From positions 1 to 38,505 of the forward strand of contig WELA01009345.1 in the NCBI GenBank assembly GCA_009602735.1: DNA of 38,505 bases, given 5' to 3'. Position 1 is the stretch's first letter. The number at the start of each line of letters is the position of its first letter. Positions 30,346 to 38,505 of this stretch are shown piece after piece. This stretch comes from Mesotaenium endlicherianum (Eukaryota; Streptophyta; Zygnematophyceae; Zygnematales; Mesotaeniaceae). The position numbers and the translations under genes are program-made. The notes below the pieces were generated by a model. It searched no databases. It saw only the letters and a program-made list of their open reading frames with translations, and was not told where the DNA came from.

Positions 30346-31605
30346 TAAAGGTGAAAAATCCTTCCTTGAACAACTTAGGAAAGCCTACCTTTCTGACCCA
30401 ACATTTGAGCCCAGCCCCACCGCTGGTATGTGTTGTGCTACTGCACTCGGGTATAAGCTTAAAAGAGGGGTCTGGGTGACTATAACTACTTCAGGCAGGC
30501 TGAAGCTGGTCATTCCTAATAACGTGGAAATAAGGTCCCTTTTATTGAGTCAAGCACATGACAGTTTACTGGGTGGGCATTTGGGGCAGGCCAAAACTGT
30601 TGGCAAACTGGCAAAACATTATCATAGGGCGGGATTACCTCGAGAAGTCTTGAAATACGTTAAGTCCTCCTGTGACCAGTGTCAAAAGAATAAGTCTAAG
30701 CACACACCACCGGGGACCTCTTACAATTGCTGTCCATCCCAGCTGGCCGCTGGGAAACAATATCCATGGACTGGGTGGTCACACTGCCACGAACTGCCAA
30801 TGGGCATGATTCAATATTGGTAGTCGTGGATAAACTGACAAAAATGGTCATTTTCATCCCCACAACTGTCAAAGTAATTGCACTCGAAACAGCGAGACAG
30901 TTCTACAACCATGTAATATGCCACCATGGGCTACCCTCTAATATCATCTCAGACAGAGACTCAAAATTTACCTCTAAGTTATGGAGGGCTTTAATGGGCT
31001 AACCGAGTTCTGCAGGATGTGCTGAGAGCATATATTAACCAAAAACAAGATAATTGGGATGACCTGTTGCCTCAAATTCAGTTTGCGGTCAACAGTGCGG
31101 TGCACGCGTCAACGGGCAAGACTCCTTTTGAACTCAGCCTGGGTAGAGTCCCTAAGTCTCCTTTAGATGTGCTAGGGGAATCTTTAACTCATCCAGAAGG
31201 GATTGACAACCCGATCTTCCTCCAGTTAGCTCAGGAGTTTGCTGACACCTTGTCAGAAGTCCAACAAAACTTGCACAAGGCCCAAGAAAACCAACAAAAA
31301 TACGCTAATCAACACCGTCGGGAACTGACATTTTCCAAGGGGGATTTAGTCAAACTGCATTCTCAGCACCTGTACCTCCCTGGTTTGGTCAAGAAAAAGC
31401 TTGGCCCTGTCTGGGTCGGTCCATATTCGGTGGTCCGTCGTGTTGGTCATAATGCTTACAAACTGAACATGTCAGCTAACTACAAGGGTCACCCGGTCTT
31501 TAATGTCTCCTTCCTGGAACCATACATCAAAGGTGATACATTGTTCACAGGTCAGTTACCTGTCCAACCGGGACCGGTCCCCGCTGTCCGGGACGGCGAC
31601 CCTGA
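30346..31605 (+). pseudogene. Integrase of E2, two frame breaks and a core deletion
   Basis: After the phase change near 30345 the HHCC zinc part is readable (AHDSLLGGHLGQ to CDQCQ, about 30556-30690). A second shift, most simply an extra G in the CCGGGGACC at about 30710-30718, leads to the core: LSIPAGRWETISMDWV with the first Asp, and NIISDRDSKFTS with the second. Directly after WRALMG (about 31000) the sequence jumps to ANRVLQDVLRAYI. The segment that carries the catalytic Glu (HPQTDGQTE-type in relatives), roughly 25 residues, is missing. From 31003 the frame is open again through the C-terminal domain into the chromodomain. The enzyme cannot be active. Confidence 0.9.
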
Positions 31606-31795
31606 GGAATATGAGGTCGATGAGATTTTAGACGCTCGCTCGGTTCGTCGATCGTCTAAATATGTCATGAAGTACCTCATCCGATGGAAGGGTTACGATG
31701 CCTCTGGGGACACTTGGGAATTTAAAGATCAGCTGACCCATGCCAAAGGGGCGTTGAAACGGTTCCACCTGCGGGCGGCTGGGGCACCTCCCTAA
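31606..31795 (+). CDS. Chromodomain at the end of the E2 integrase
   Basis: Same frame as the integrase C-terminus. YEVDEILDARS, then YLIRWKGYDASGDTWEF and a C-terminal helix (LTHAKGALKRF). The aromatic cage positions (Tyr of YEVDEIL, Trp of WKGY, aromatic of TWEF) are kept. Chromodomains of chromoviruses recognise methylated histone H3 and direct integration to heterochromatin. A TAA ends the frame at 31793-31795. Confidence 0.93.
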
Positions 31796-31824
31796 CAGTC
31801 ATTTCCGTTGACACGGGAAGGTGA

Positions 31825-33253
31825 CAGGAGGTCCTGTCTCCATATAAGTTGGAGGAAGATGTGACAGTTAGTGACAGTTGTGACAGGCAGCCCACCTTTA
31901 AATGTAAGTTGCAGGGAGTGGAGGCCTTCAAGTATGCCTAGAGAAGTCGCAGTGAGTTGCAGAAGGAAATCCTCCAGAAGGAAGGGGAGACATCCGAAAA
32001 CTTTGACAAGTATATAGAGGTCGGCACAGGGCTCCTCCTCTACCACGATTACGCCAGGATGGTAGGATATACCATCGGAGAGGCCAAGGCAGTGGCCCGG
32101 GTGAACGAAGCAGGAGCTGTCTCGATTCCTGGTATCTGGGGGACAAATAGGGTCATCAGGATGATCCCCATGGACGCGGACAGCTTCAAGGACTCAACAC
32201 CCCACAACAGGTTCAAGGCCATGTACAATGAGGTGGAGAGGAGGAGCTGGGAATTCTTGGCCAGAGAAACCAGTCAGCTAGACTTTGCAGGGCACTGGTA
32301 CCTTTGTACTCTCAAAAAGACAGATGCTGCCTTCTTCCAAAAGCCCACTGATTGGCGGTGGATGACCATCAACATGAGGGACCAGCAGAATGACAGGGCG
32401 ACGGATGAGGATTTCCTGACATACCTAAAGGGGAACATAGTATTGCCCCCTCACATTGCGGCTTGGGACCCAAGATTGGATGGAGTCAGAGACTGCATGA
32501 GCCAAGAGATGCAGGGGGACAGAAGCAGGGCCCGAGAGTCATTCTCAAAAGGGAAGCACGCTTATGCCAAATGGGCAAGTAAGCAGGGGGAAAAGGACCT
32601 CTATGCGGTCCGGACTCAGCAGCCCCCCACCAGCACTCAAAAGGGGGAGGTCGGTAGGATATTCTTTTTCTCGGGAAGAGCTGGAGCAGCGAACAGAGGA
32701 GACCCCAGAAGTCTCAGAGGAACCCGAGGACGGAGAGGAGGAGGAGTCGGAGGAAGACGAGGAGGAAGGCAAGGAGGAGGACACTAGCCCCGCCGTGATC
32801 CTGACACCTACCACATCCCCTGCAAGGGAGAAGACGGGGTGGGCCCCGCCGCAACTCGCTCAAGAGGAGGATATCACTTGGTTGGGGACTGCCAGAGGAC
32901 AGAGCCCATCTCCAGGCAAGGAGACCCAGTTAGACAGGGCAGACAGGAGGGCTGCTCGGGAGATAGCCAGAGGCCTGCCAGCATCTCCCTCGCAGAGAGG
33001 GCATGTAACCTTGGCTCATGTCATGCAACATCCTTCTGGGATGCCGGTATACGTACCTGTCAGTTTGAGGGCTGCCCAGGAGAAGGCTGCCTCCCTTCAG
33101 TTTCAGACTGTGCAGGAGGAAACAGCCCAGTTACTGCGTTCTCCGCCGGGTCCTTACACGGGACCCCCTTCTCTGACAGGCTTCAGAAGACCCCAAGACA
33201 GGAGGAGGTCTGGCTCCCCTGAGTATAGGACCTCAGGGACATCTCCCTCCTAA
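31825..33253 (+). pseudogene. ORF3 of E2, downstream of integrase, function unknown
   Basis: Starts 30 bp after the pol stop in a different frame. The frame is open from 31825 apart from a TAG at 31939 (YA[TAG]RSRSEL). A one-base shift between about 32620 and 32640 moves it to the frame that runs on to 33253. Total about 470 residues: a globular part with NFDKYIEVGTGLLLYHDYAR, GIWGTNRVIRMIP, FAGHWYLCTL, DWRWMTI and LPPHIAAWDPRLDG; then FSKGKHAYAKWA; an acidic run (EEPEDGEEEESEEDEEEG); GHVTLAHVMQHPSGMPVYV; and an Arg/Ser-rich end. There is no ATG near its start, so it may need splicing, reinitiation or recoding. No signal peptide or membrane helix: not an envelope gene. I recognise no family. 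It is kept in both deleted derivatives. Confidence 0.65.
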
Positions 33254-33303
33254 GGGCAGCAGGCTGGGGATAAGAGGGACAGCATGCTGTTATTAGTGTT
33301 AGT

Positions 33304-33338
33304 GTTGTCGAGGCGACAACATGATAAGTTGGAGGGAT
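33304..33338 (+). promoter_or_regulatory. Pre-PPT hairpin and PPT of E2
   Basis: GTTGTCG-AGG-CGACAAC (33304-33320), then GTTGGAGGGAT (33328-33338) directly before the 3' LTR. Same arrangement as in E1 and C. Confidence 0.75.
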
Positions 33339-34058
33339 TGTAGTGAATCAGTATACTGGTTGATATACTATTCATTTACATAATATAGTTAAATAAGTTC
33401 AGCCTGCTGAACTCTAGTTAACAATCAGTCTGCTGGACTTTATACTTAATATCAGTTTAATGACTTGGCCGGAAGTAGCAGGCTGAGGTCACCTTAAGTC
33501 AGCTTGCTGACACATTCTTTGACAGCCAGCTGACTTCCGTACTCGGTAGCAGCGAACTGCCTCGATATGCATCTAAGTGTGGTATGCTAGATGAATGGCC
33601 AGATGACATCCCTATGATGGATGGCGATTGGGGATGATGGGAGATGGCGGTGGATTTGGTTAACCGAGATCCTACCATCGTGGTTAACTCCCGGGTAGGC
33701 GGTGCCATCGCACTGGCCGTTGAACAGTAAACTCATTCCATGTACATACGCTAGGCATTGCTCTCGAGTTCGGCATTCGGAAACGAGGCCAACTCTCTTG
33801 TACAGCTTACTGAGAGAGATCTGAATCCAAGGCGAGAAGCCATTGATACGCACTGTCTTCTAACCTTGCTTATGTATGAGTTTACTGATTTGCATCATAG
33901 ATGCTAGTTTACTCGCATTTGACTTACGAGTATTATTCACTGCTAGTGTATTGTCCTTTGCCATTAAACCACTTAACGGAAATACCATAAAGATTACTTG
34001 CTGATATAAAGATCTTTATTAATTGTTAATCGCCTATTTGGTAAGTCGATTCATTTCA
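33339..34058 (+). repeat. 3' LTR of E2
   Basis: 720 bp, TGTAGTGAATC to TTTCA, about 98 percent identical to the 5' LTR by eye. Confidence 0.95.
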
Positions 34059-34063
34059 CCCCC
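34059..34063. repeat. Target-site duplication of E2, right copy
   Basis: CCCCC, partner of 25822-25826. DMT-2 resumes here. Confidence 0.75.
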
Positions 34064-35498
34064 CCAGCGAACCAGAGGCCTCCGTGCGCGGCTGTGGGGA
34101 GGGGGGGCGGGCGCGCGCCTGCGGTGCAGGCCCTGCGAGCTGAGGATGCCACGTCGTGCCGGGCGGGGCCTGATTGTCATCGTCGGTGGAGTCATCGTCC
34201 ATATCATCGGCAGGCCGAGGCAGCTCGGGATGCCGGGTTGCGGCGTAGAGAGGCGCCAAGGCCTGCGTTTGCAGCAGAATCCACCTGAGGACGTTGGCGT
34301 TGATCGCCTGCCCCAAGAGGCGAATGCGGTTCACCTCAGTGAGACCGTCCACCTGTGTGAGATGCGGTGGGAAGTCCATGGCACGCTCCATCTCCGCAGG
34401 GCGCGGCTTGTCAAACATGCCAGTCCCCAGGTCGATGACCATCCCGCGCTGATCTCCAACGAAGGCGTCGCTGTCGTAGCGGCTGACAAAAGTCGGCAGC
34501 GCGCGAGTGATGTCATGCAAGACCTCACACTGCGCCATGGAGGGATGTGGTAGTGCAGTCACGCGCTGGGCCAGACAAGGGGCATCGAGGATGGAGTCGA
34601 CGGTTCGTGGGTGACGTGGATGAGAGGCGGCCAACCCCTCGAGAGTACCTGGCATCGCCAGGTTCGTGAAGTAGGCGCGGACGCGGTGCGCGAAGGAACC
34701 AATCTGGGCAGCGTAGATGACGGCCTCGCGGCCGACGTAGCTGCTGCAAAGAGCGTAGTCGGCGCTAACATTGGGTCGGTGATCGTGGCGCGCGGCCACG
34801 TTCTCCAGGACCCACGCAAGTGTGTGCGGCGGCTGGCAATCCTCAACAATGTTGAGGACGCGGAGCAAGTGCCAGAAGAGGGCCGTGTGGGGATCGCTGA
34901 GCGCCCTGCCACGCCCGGCTCTGGAGAAGCCCTGGCACTCCCAACCGGCGATGACGAGGTAAATGGGCCCAAGGCCGGTGACATGCTTGACGGTGATGTC
35001 GCGGATGTCCATGGGCCAGTCTGTCTGAGCGCGGCGGAATGCGTGCGCGGGAAGAAGGTCTGGGAACCGCTCGTGGCACAACGCCATCTGCCGACGGGCC
35101 ACCTGCTGGGCCTCAGGATCGAAATTGACGTAGACGTAGCGGCGCACTGGGATGCTGGCCTGTAAGGTCGCGTGCAACCCGGTGGCGATGTCGGCGAAGA
35201 GCTCAATGAGGACGATGCCCCTGGGCCGCTCGTCTAGAGCGTCTGCGCAGATAGGAGTCGGAAGTGGGCGACACCCCATTGCGGGGGTGCTGGGCTGAGC
35301 GGGCGGCGGGAAGGTACGCTTGGCGCTGTGCTGATGGGGCGCCATGCGGAGGGCGGCCACAGCACGGTCTGCGTAGTCACGCGTAAGGCTGGGGATGCGG
35401 TCAATAAGCGGCTGCGGACGCTCCTCCCGTGCGTGGTCCTGGTAGGTGCGCCACCGCAGGCGCGCATCTTGCAGGGCTGTCGGAGAGACAGCGCGGGC
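34059..35498 (-). CDS. DNMT3-like cytosine-C5 methyltransferase, N-terminal part of DMT-2 pol
   Basis: Uninterrupted from just after a TAG at 35499-35501; the first ATG is at 35360. Numbered from that ATG: motif I ELFADIATG (53-61), motif IV GPIYLVIAGWECQGFS (131-146, catalytic Cys142, codon 34935-34937), motif VI WVLENV (183-188), motif VIII GSFAHRVRAYFTNL (221-234), motif IX/X EMERAMDFPPH (323-333) and RLLGQAINANVLRW (347-360). Motif I to X order and the end of the domain resemble DNMT3 rather than DNMT1 or bacterial enzymes. The near-universal Pro before the catalytic Cys is Glu. The ORF ends only because E2 is inserted; without it the frame continues through a Pro/Arg linker into RT. Expected role: de novo cytosine methylation, perhaps of the element's own DNA. 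No PWWP or ADD reader domain accompanies it. Confidence 0.9.
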
Positions 35499-35716
35499 CT
35501 AACGTCGGGCCGAGGCCACGCACAGCTGCTGCCACCTGTCGCGCTGGGCGCGGTCAGTCTGGTGCAAGGCCGCATGGGCCAGCTGGTCGAGAACGGGACG
35601 CTGAGTCAAGTAGGGGTGCGGGTCGAAGTAGGCCCGCTGGCGTGCGCGCATGTCTGCAGAGGGGACTGTGCAGACGGAGCGCTCGGAGCTGTCGACCACC
35701 TGCGGGGACCGAACTA
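35499..35716 (-). pseudogene. Upstream extension of the DNMT frame
   Basis: Same frame as the methyltransferase, separated from it only by the TAG at 35499-35501 (ARR[TAG]ARAV, probably once Gln). Encodes helical Arg/Gln-rich sequence (FDPHPYLTQRPVLDQLAHAA). No domain recognised; probably the N-terminal linker of pol. Confidence 0.5.
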
Positions 35717-36610
35717 ACCACGAGGGGCCAGCTGGACTCGCGGCCGGGGCTGCCCTCGTGGGACGGGCGCGTCTCGGGGCTGTCGGAGACTAGGCATGAG
35801 CCGTGTGCGAGCGGCGGTCGTAGATGGGTGGCGACTGGGGGGCCTGCTGTCGATGCGGGCCACCTTGGGAGGAGGTGACCCGGAGGGACCGTCGCTAGCG
35901 ATGTGGCTGCGAGGGACGCTGGCGCGCGGAGCTGTAGGGGCCAGCATCACGAAATGCGCCTCGGAAGAAGACTGAGCGTCGTCGCCAGCTGAGAGGGGCC
36001 GGAAGGGCGGGATGCGGCGTCGGTCTCCACTGTCGTCGTATGGCGGCGTGTCCCCGCGGGCCCGCGTGTTGTCGTAAGGAGGCGTGCGCTCCCTGTCGTC
36101 GTAGGGCGGCGTGATGGAGCGGGCTCGCGTCTCGCGGAGGGGAGTCACCTCTCGCGTCTCGCAAAGGGGTGTAAGCGATTGGGAGCGGCTCGTCTCGCGG
36201 AGATGAGTGGTCTCGCGAGCGGGCCCGATGCTCGCCCTAGTGCGATGTGCGTAGGTCAGATGGGCGCAGATAGACGGAGTCGTGCGGGGTGGCTCGCGAA
36301 AGTTGAGCCTGGGCGCTGGCTGTTGTATGGAGTGTGTGCCAGCGCTAGAGGAGGCCGCGGCAGCCCGGCTCGTCGCAAACAAATGCGCGATGCGGCGACA
36401 CTTGTGGCTCGTCGAGCAGTCGTGTGACACTGGACGGCTGGGTCCAGCAGCGTCGGTGCGAGCCCTGCTGGGCCAGTCGTGTGTCATGGGCTGGCTGGGT
36501 GCGCTGAAGCCGGGCGGACCAGTAGGTGTGCGCTGCCTGCGTGCCGTAGGCCAGCTTGCGGGCGCTCCGCGCTGAGTACCTCGAGGGATGCCTCTGGCAG
36601 TTGCTCCCAC
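35714..36610 (-). CDS. Pro/Arg-rich region of DMT-2 with TPPYDD repeats
   Basis: An open frame of 298 codons, rich in Arg, Pro, Ser and Thr, intrinsically disordered. Around 36020-36200 it holds imperfect tandem units of 8-13 residues such as RARSITPPYDD, RERTPPYDN and RARGDTPPYDD, preceded by related ETREVTPLRET units. It overlaps the end of the protease frame by about 125 bp in another phase, so a frameshift, natural or mutational, separates protease from pol. No known domain. Confidence 0.5.
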   Translation of the reverse strand: MGATARGIPRGTQRGAPASWPTARRQRTPTGPPGFSAPSQPMTHDWPSRARTDAAGPSRPVSHDCSTSHKCRRIAHLFATSRAAAASSSAGTHSIQQPAPRLNFREPPRTTPSICAHLTYAHRTRASIGPARETTHLRETSRSQSLTPLCETREVTPLRETRARSITPPYDDRERTPPYDNTRARGDTPPYDDSGDRRRIPPFRPLSAGDDAQSSSEAHFVMLAPTAPRASVPRSHIASDGPSGSPPPKVARIDSRPPSRHPSTTAARTRLMPSLRQPRDAPVPRGQPRPRVQLAPRG

Positions 36611-37650
36611 TGTGTCTCCTCCTCACTCTTGAGGGACTGGTCGTTGGATCTGAAAGGAGAAGCTGCCTGCCGCATGACCTCGTCCTCGGATGCCGTGGTG
36701 CGAGGCCAGGTCTTGCCGGTCTGATGCGAGGCGTTGTGAGGGGGCGGCTGAGAGTTCATACTGTATTGAATGGCCACGCCGACAGGCACGTCATGGCGAA
36801 CGCGGACGTTGGTCCTCGCGGACGGCTCGCCGCGAGAGGCCAAGACCCACTGATGAGCCGTAGGCGCTGCGGCCGCACCGCGAGCAAGGGCGGCGGCAGC
36901 GATGGCTGTGTTGGCCGTGGCGAGGGCCTCAATGGCATCGTCCGCCATCTGCCGCATCATCGCGCTGTGGGCAGTGCAGATGCGGATCTGCTCCCTGGCC
37001 TGGGCTGCCAGGACATCCGTCTGCTGTTGCGGCGTGAGGTGGAGCTCGGCACTAGGTAGGTCCGGCTCCTCGTCCTGTGGCTCGAGCAGGTCCACCCCCA
37101 CAGAGATCTCCTCGTCCTCGGGCCCGTTCTTATTGGTCTTGACCACTGGCCGGCCATCGCCCAGCCCCATGAAGCCATAAAGAGCGGACACTACTGGGCG
37201 GCGATCGACAATGTCAAGGGGCAAGGATGCGGTGCGCGTCCCCCCTGTCCTCCAGTCGGGACGATAGAAGACGCGCTCCGCCCAGTTGTCGACCGCGGCG
37301 CCAATGGGAAAGAGCACGTCCTGCTCTAGGAGCACATCAAAGGACTCGGAAGGAGTGACGAGTGCGTGCCGATGGATGGTTGTCTCGTCTGCCGTGCCTC
37401 CGCGCAGAGTGAACAGTAGCGCCAACCTCGTGGGGCCGGCGACGGTCTCAGACGTGCCGGCGGCGGTGTTAATGCGCGTTGAAGAGTCCTCCAAGTCGAC
37501 GAAAGAGAGTCCCAGCTGACGGAAGTAGCGGAGGTTGATGAGAACCGGCTGCGCGCCTGTGTCGAACATGATGCGCTGCGGCGCCTGGGTGTTGACAAGC
37601 ACGATCCCCTGCGAATTATCCAAAAACGCGGCGTTAGGAGTGTTGATCAT
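36484..37650 (-). CDS. Aspartic protease and linker of DMT-2
   Basis: A 388-codon frame. GIVLVNTQAPQRIMFDTGAQ holds the retropepsin active site, Asp30-Thr-Gly-Ala (Asp codon 37561-37563); FDVLLEQDVLFPIGA about 85 residues later corresponds to the second conserved strand region. This would cut the polyprotein. An acidic spacer (GPEDEEISVGVD) and an Ala-rich helical part follow. An in-frame TGA at 37684-37686 separates it from an upstream frame that is otherwise continuous, and fits a CGA to TGA change. Confidence 0.75.
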   Translation of the reverse strand: MINTPNAAFLDNSQGIVLVNTQAPQRIMFDTGAQPVLINLRYFRQLGLSFVDLEDSSTRINTAAGTSETVAGPTRLALLFTLRGGTADETTIHRHALVTPSESFDVLLEQDVLFPIGAAVDNWAERVFYRPDWRTGGTRTASLPLDIVDRRPVVSALYGFMGLGDGRPVVKTNKNGPEDEEISVGVDLLEPQDEEPDLPSAELHLTPQQQTDVLAAQAREQIRICTAHSAMMRQMADDAIEALATANTAIAAAALARGAAAAPTAHQWVLASRGEPSARTNVRVRHDVPVGVAIQYSMNSQPPPHNASHQTGKTWPRTTASEDEVMRQAASPFRSNDQSLKSEEETQWEQLPEASLEVLSAERPQAGLRHAGSAHLLVRPASAHPASP

Positions 37651-37683
37651 CCTGCGCTCATCCGCACGGCGCGCGAGCGCGGA

Positions 37684-38454
37684 TCACACCGCGGTGGCGG
37701 CATCGGCCGTCGGCCTCCTGGCGGCGGTGCGCAGCGTGGCTCTGCGCAACTGGAGCATCAGCTGAGCGGCCTGCCTCGTTGCCTCCATGGAGACGCCGAG
37801 CTCTGCGAAGGAGACCGCCGGCATGCGGTGTAGTGCTAGAGAAATGACCTCGGCGCTGAGCTGCACCGTCGTCATAGGCAAAGCGAGCGCATGTGGCGTC
37901 GGCTCTGCTGAGGTTGTGGAGGGCTCTAGGATGCGGAAGGAACGGGGCAGCCGCGGTGCCTCCTCCGTCCGGCGTCCCTGGTCTGGCCCGGCGCGCTTTT
38001 GCGGAACAACGGGCCAACTGGCCGGTGCTATGAGCGTGTGCTCGCGGCTCGCGCAACCGACTGCGAAGTGGTTGCCGAGTGGCTGCGCGCGTGCGCAGCA
38101 GGCCAGAATGGCCGCTGCTGGCGCAGCCGGCAAACCTGCCGCGCACCTTGCCGCGGGGCCTGCCGCAGCGATGTCCGCGCAGCCTGCCGCAAGGCCTTCC
38201 GCAGCGCCTGCTGCACAGCTCGCTGCGATGTCTGCCGCAACGATTGCTGCGCGGCTTGCCGCGTGACTTGCCGCGGGGCCTGTTGCGGGATCTGCTGCCA
38301 CACCTGCCGCGCAGCCTGTTGCACTGTCTGCCGCAAGGCGCGCCGCGCAGACTGCCGCACTGTGTGCCGCAGGATTTGTTGCGCAGCCTGCCGCAAGGCC
38401 TGTCGCAGCTCCTGCCGCGCAGACTGCCGTGGGCACCTTTGCGCCGCCTGTCAC
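37684..38454 (-). pseudogene. Ala-rich region upstream of the DMT-2 protease
   Basis: 256 open codons in the protease frame, ended by the TGA at 37684. The first half is Ala/Cys-rich because of the underlying 12-bp repeat. The second half (VQLSAEVISLALHRMPAVSF, MEATRQAAQLMLQLRR) looks helical and could be the end of gag. No zinc knuckle was found inside the window. Confidence 0.4.
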
Positions 38455-38505
38455 GCGCTTGTCGGCAGCTGTCGCCGGACCTGCCGCAAGGCCTGCCGCG
38501 CAGCC
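38060..38505. repeat. Degenerate 12-bp tandem repeat (CTGCCGCRNRGC-like)
   Basis: Some 35 imperfect units around CTGCCGCAAGGC and CTGCCGCGCAGC, running to the window edge. The period is a multiple of three, so all frames stay open: on the minus strand one frame reads Ala-rich, another RQAAQQ/LRQ Gln-Arg-rich. It may continue to the right. Confidence 0.75.

Larger units (their letters stand above)
25827..34058 (+). mobile_element. E2: chromodomain Gypsy element (chromovirus) with ORF3
   Basis: 8232 bp. LTRs of 719 and 720 bp differ at about 15 positions plus one indel by eye, so it is the youngest insertion with two readable LTRs. Order: 5' LTR, tRNA-iMet primer site, gag, frameshift signal, protease, RT, RNase H, integrase, chromodomain, ORF3, hairpin, PPT, 3' LTR. 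Two frameshifts and a deletion in integrase inactivate it. It lies inside DMT-2 in the opposite orientation. Confidence 0.95.
22455..38505 (-). mobile_element. DMT-2: DNMT- and PHD-bearing retrotransposon, split by E2
   Basis: Minus-strand element made of 38505-34059 and 25826-22455, interrupted by E2. Order: Ala- or Gln-rich repeat region, protease, Pro/Arg-rich linker, DNMT3-like methyltransferase, RT, RNase H, integrase, PHD finger. The gag and 5' end lie beyond the right edge. Without E2 and one CCCCC copy, the DNMT frame and the RT frame coincide. Five stops (TAG 35501, TAA 25455, TGA 24606, TAG 23514, TAG 23334; first base given, minus strand) and a mutated RT active site show it is dead, but most domains are readable. 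GC content is visibly higher than in flanking DNA. Confidence 0.88.

Noticed and set aside
31957..33253. ORF3 as an envelope gene of an errantivirus-like element
   Set aside because: No signal peptide, membrane helix or cysteine-rich ectodomain; acidic and RS-rich composition instead.
38028..38505. CRISPR array in the short GC-rich repeats
   Set aside because: Units are contiguous 12-bp degenerate repeats without spacers, in a eukaryotic element; a coding minisatellite fits.

Overview
The window is a chromosome end. It opens with about eleven CCCTAAA units (1-76), which is the Arabidopsis-type telomere read inward. Behind it come one plausible host gene and about 32 kb of nested, mostly decayed transposable elements. 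The telomere type, the initiator-Met primer sites, a chromodomain Gypsy element and above all Gypsy-like elements carrying a DNMT3-like cytosine methyltransferase point to a streptophyte lineage. A charophyte green alga is most likely, because retrotransposon-borne DNMTs are described from charophytes and dinoflagellates. A bryophyte or other early plant is not excluded; this is inference.

Layout. 77-1336: subtelomeric spacer. 1337-3375 (+): a three-exon C2-domain gene, the only convincing host gene. 3376-5976: AT-rich, no gene seen. 5977-6585 (-): piggyBac-like transposase relic. 6928-9985 (-): element C, a deleted derivative of the E2 family whose LTR is split by a solo LTR of another family (LTR-A, 7114-8240). 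10888-17645 (+): first DNMT retrotransposon (DMT-1), with gag, protease, DNMT, RT, RNase H and integrase, truncated at its 3' end and carrying many TAG stops. 17662-18396 and 21020-21191 (-): 3' end of another LTR element (D), split by element E1 (18402-21014, 720-bp LTRs, target duplication GACGT). 21192-22454: LTR-A copies. 22455-25826 plus 34059-38505 (-): second DNMT retrotransposon (DMT-2), split by the 8.2-kb chromovirus E2 (25827-34058, target duplication CCCCC).

How the parts work together. Removing E2 and one copy of its target duplication puts the DMT-2 methyltransferase exactly in frame with its reverse transcriptase. One polyprotein frame then runs DNMT, RT, RNase H, integrase and a C-terminal PHD finger: a DNA-methylation writer and a probable histone-tail reader on one mobile element. 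E2 is a conventional chromovirus (gag with zinc knuckle, pol, chromodomain) with two extras. One is a textbook -1 frameshift signal at the gag/pol overlap (slippery T TTA AAA, 7-nt spacer, 10-bp perfect stem). The other is a third ORF downstream of integrase that is kept in both deleted derivatives (E1 and C), together with a conserved hairpin just before the polypurine tract.

Limits: everything was read by eye. LTR boundaries of D and of the two DNMT elements, the left end of DMT-1 and all functional statements about ORF3 are uncertain. A 10-N assembly gap lies at 26619-26628.
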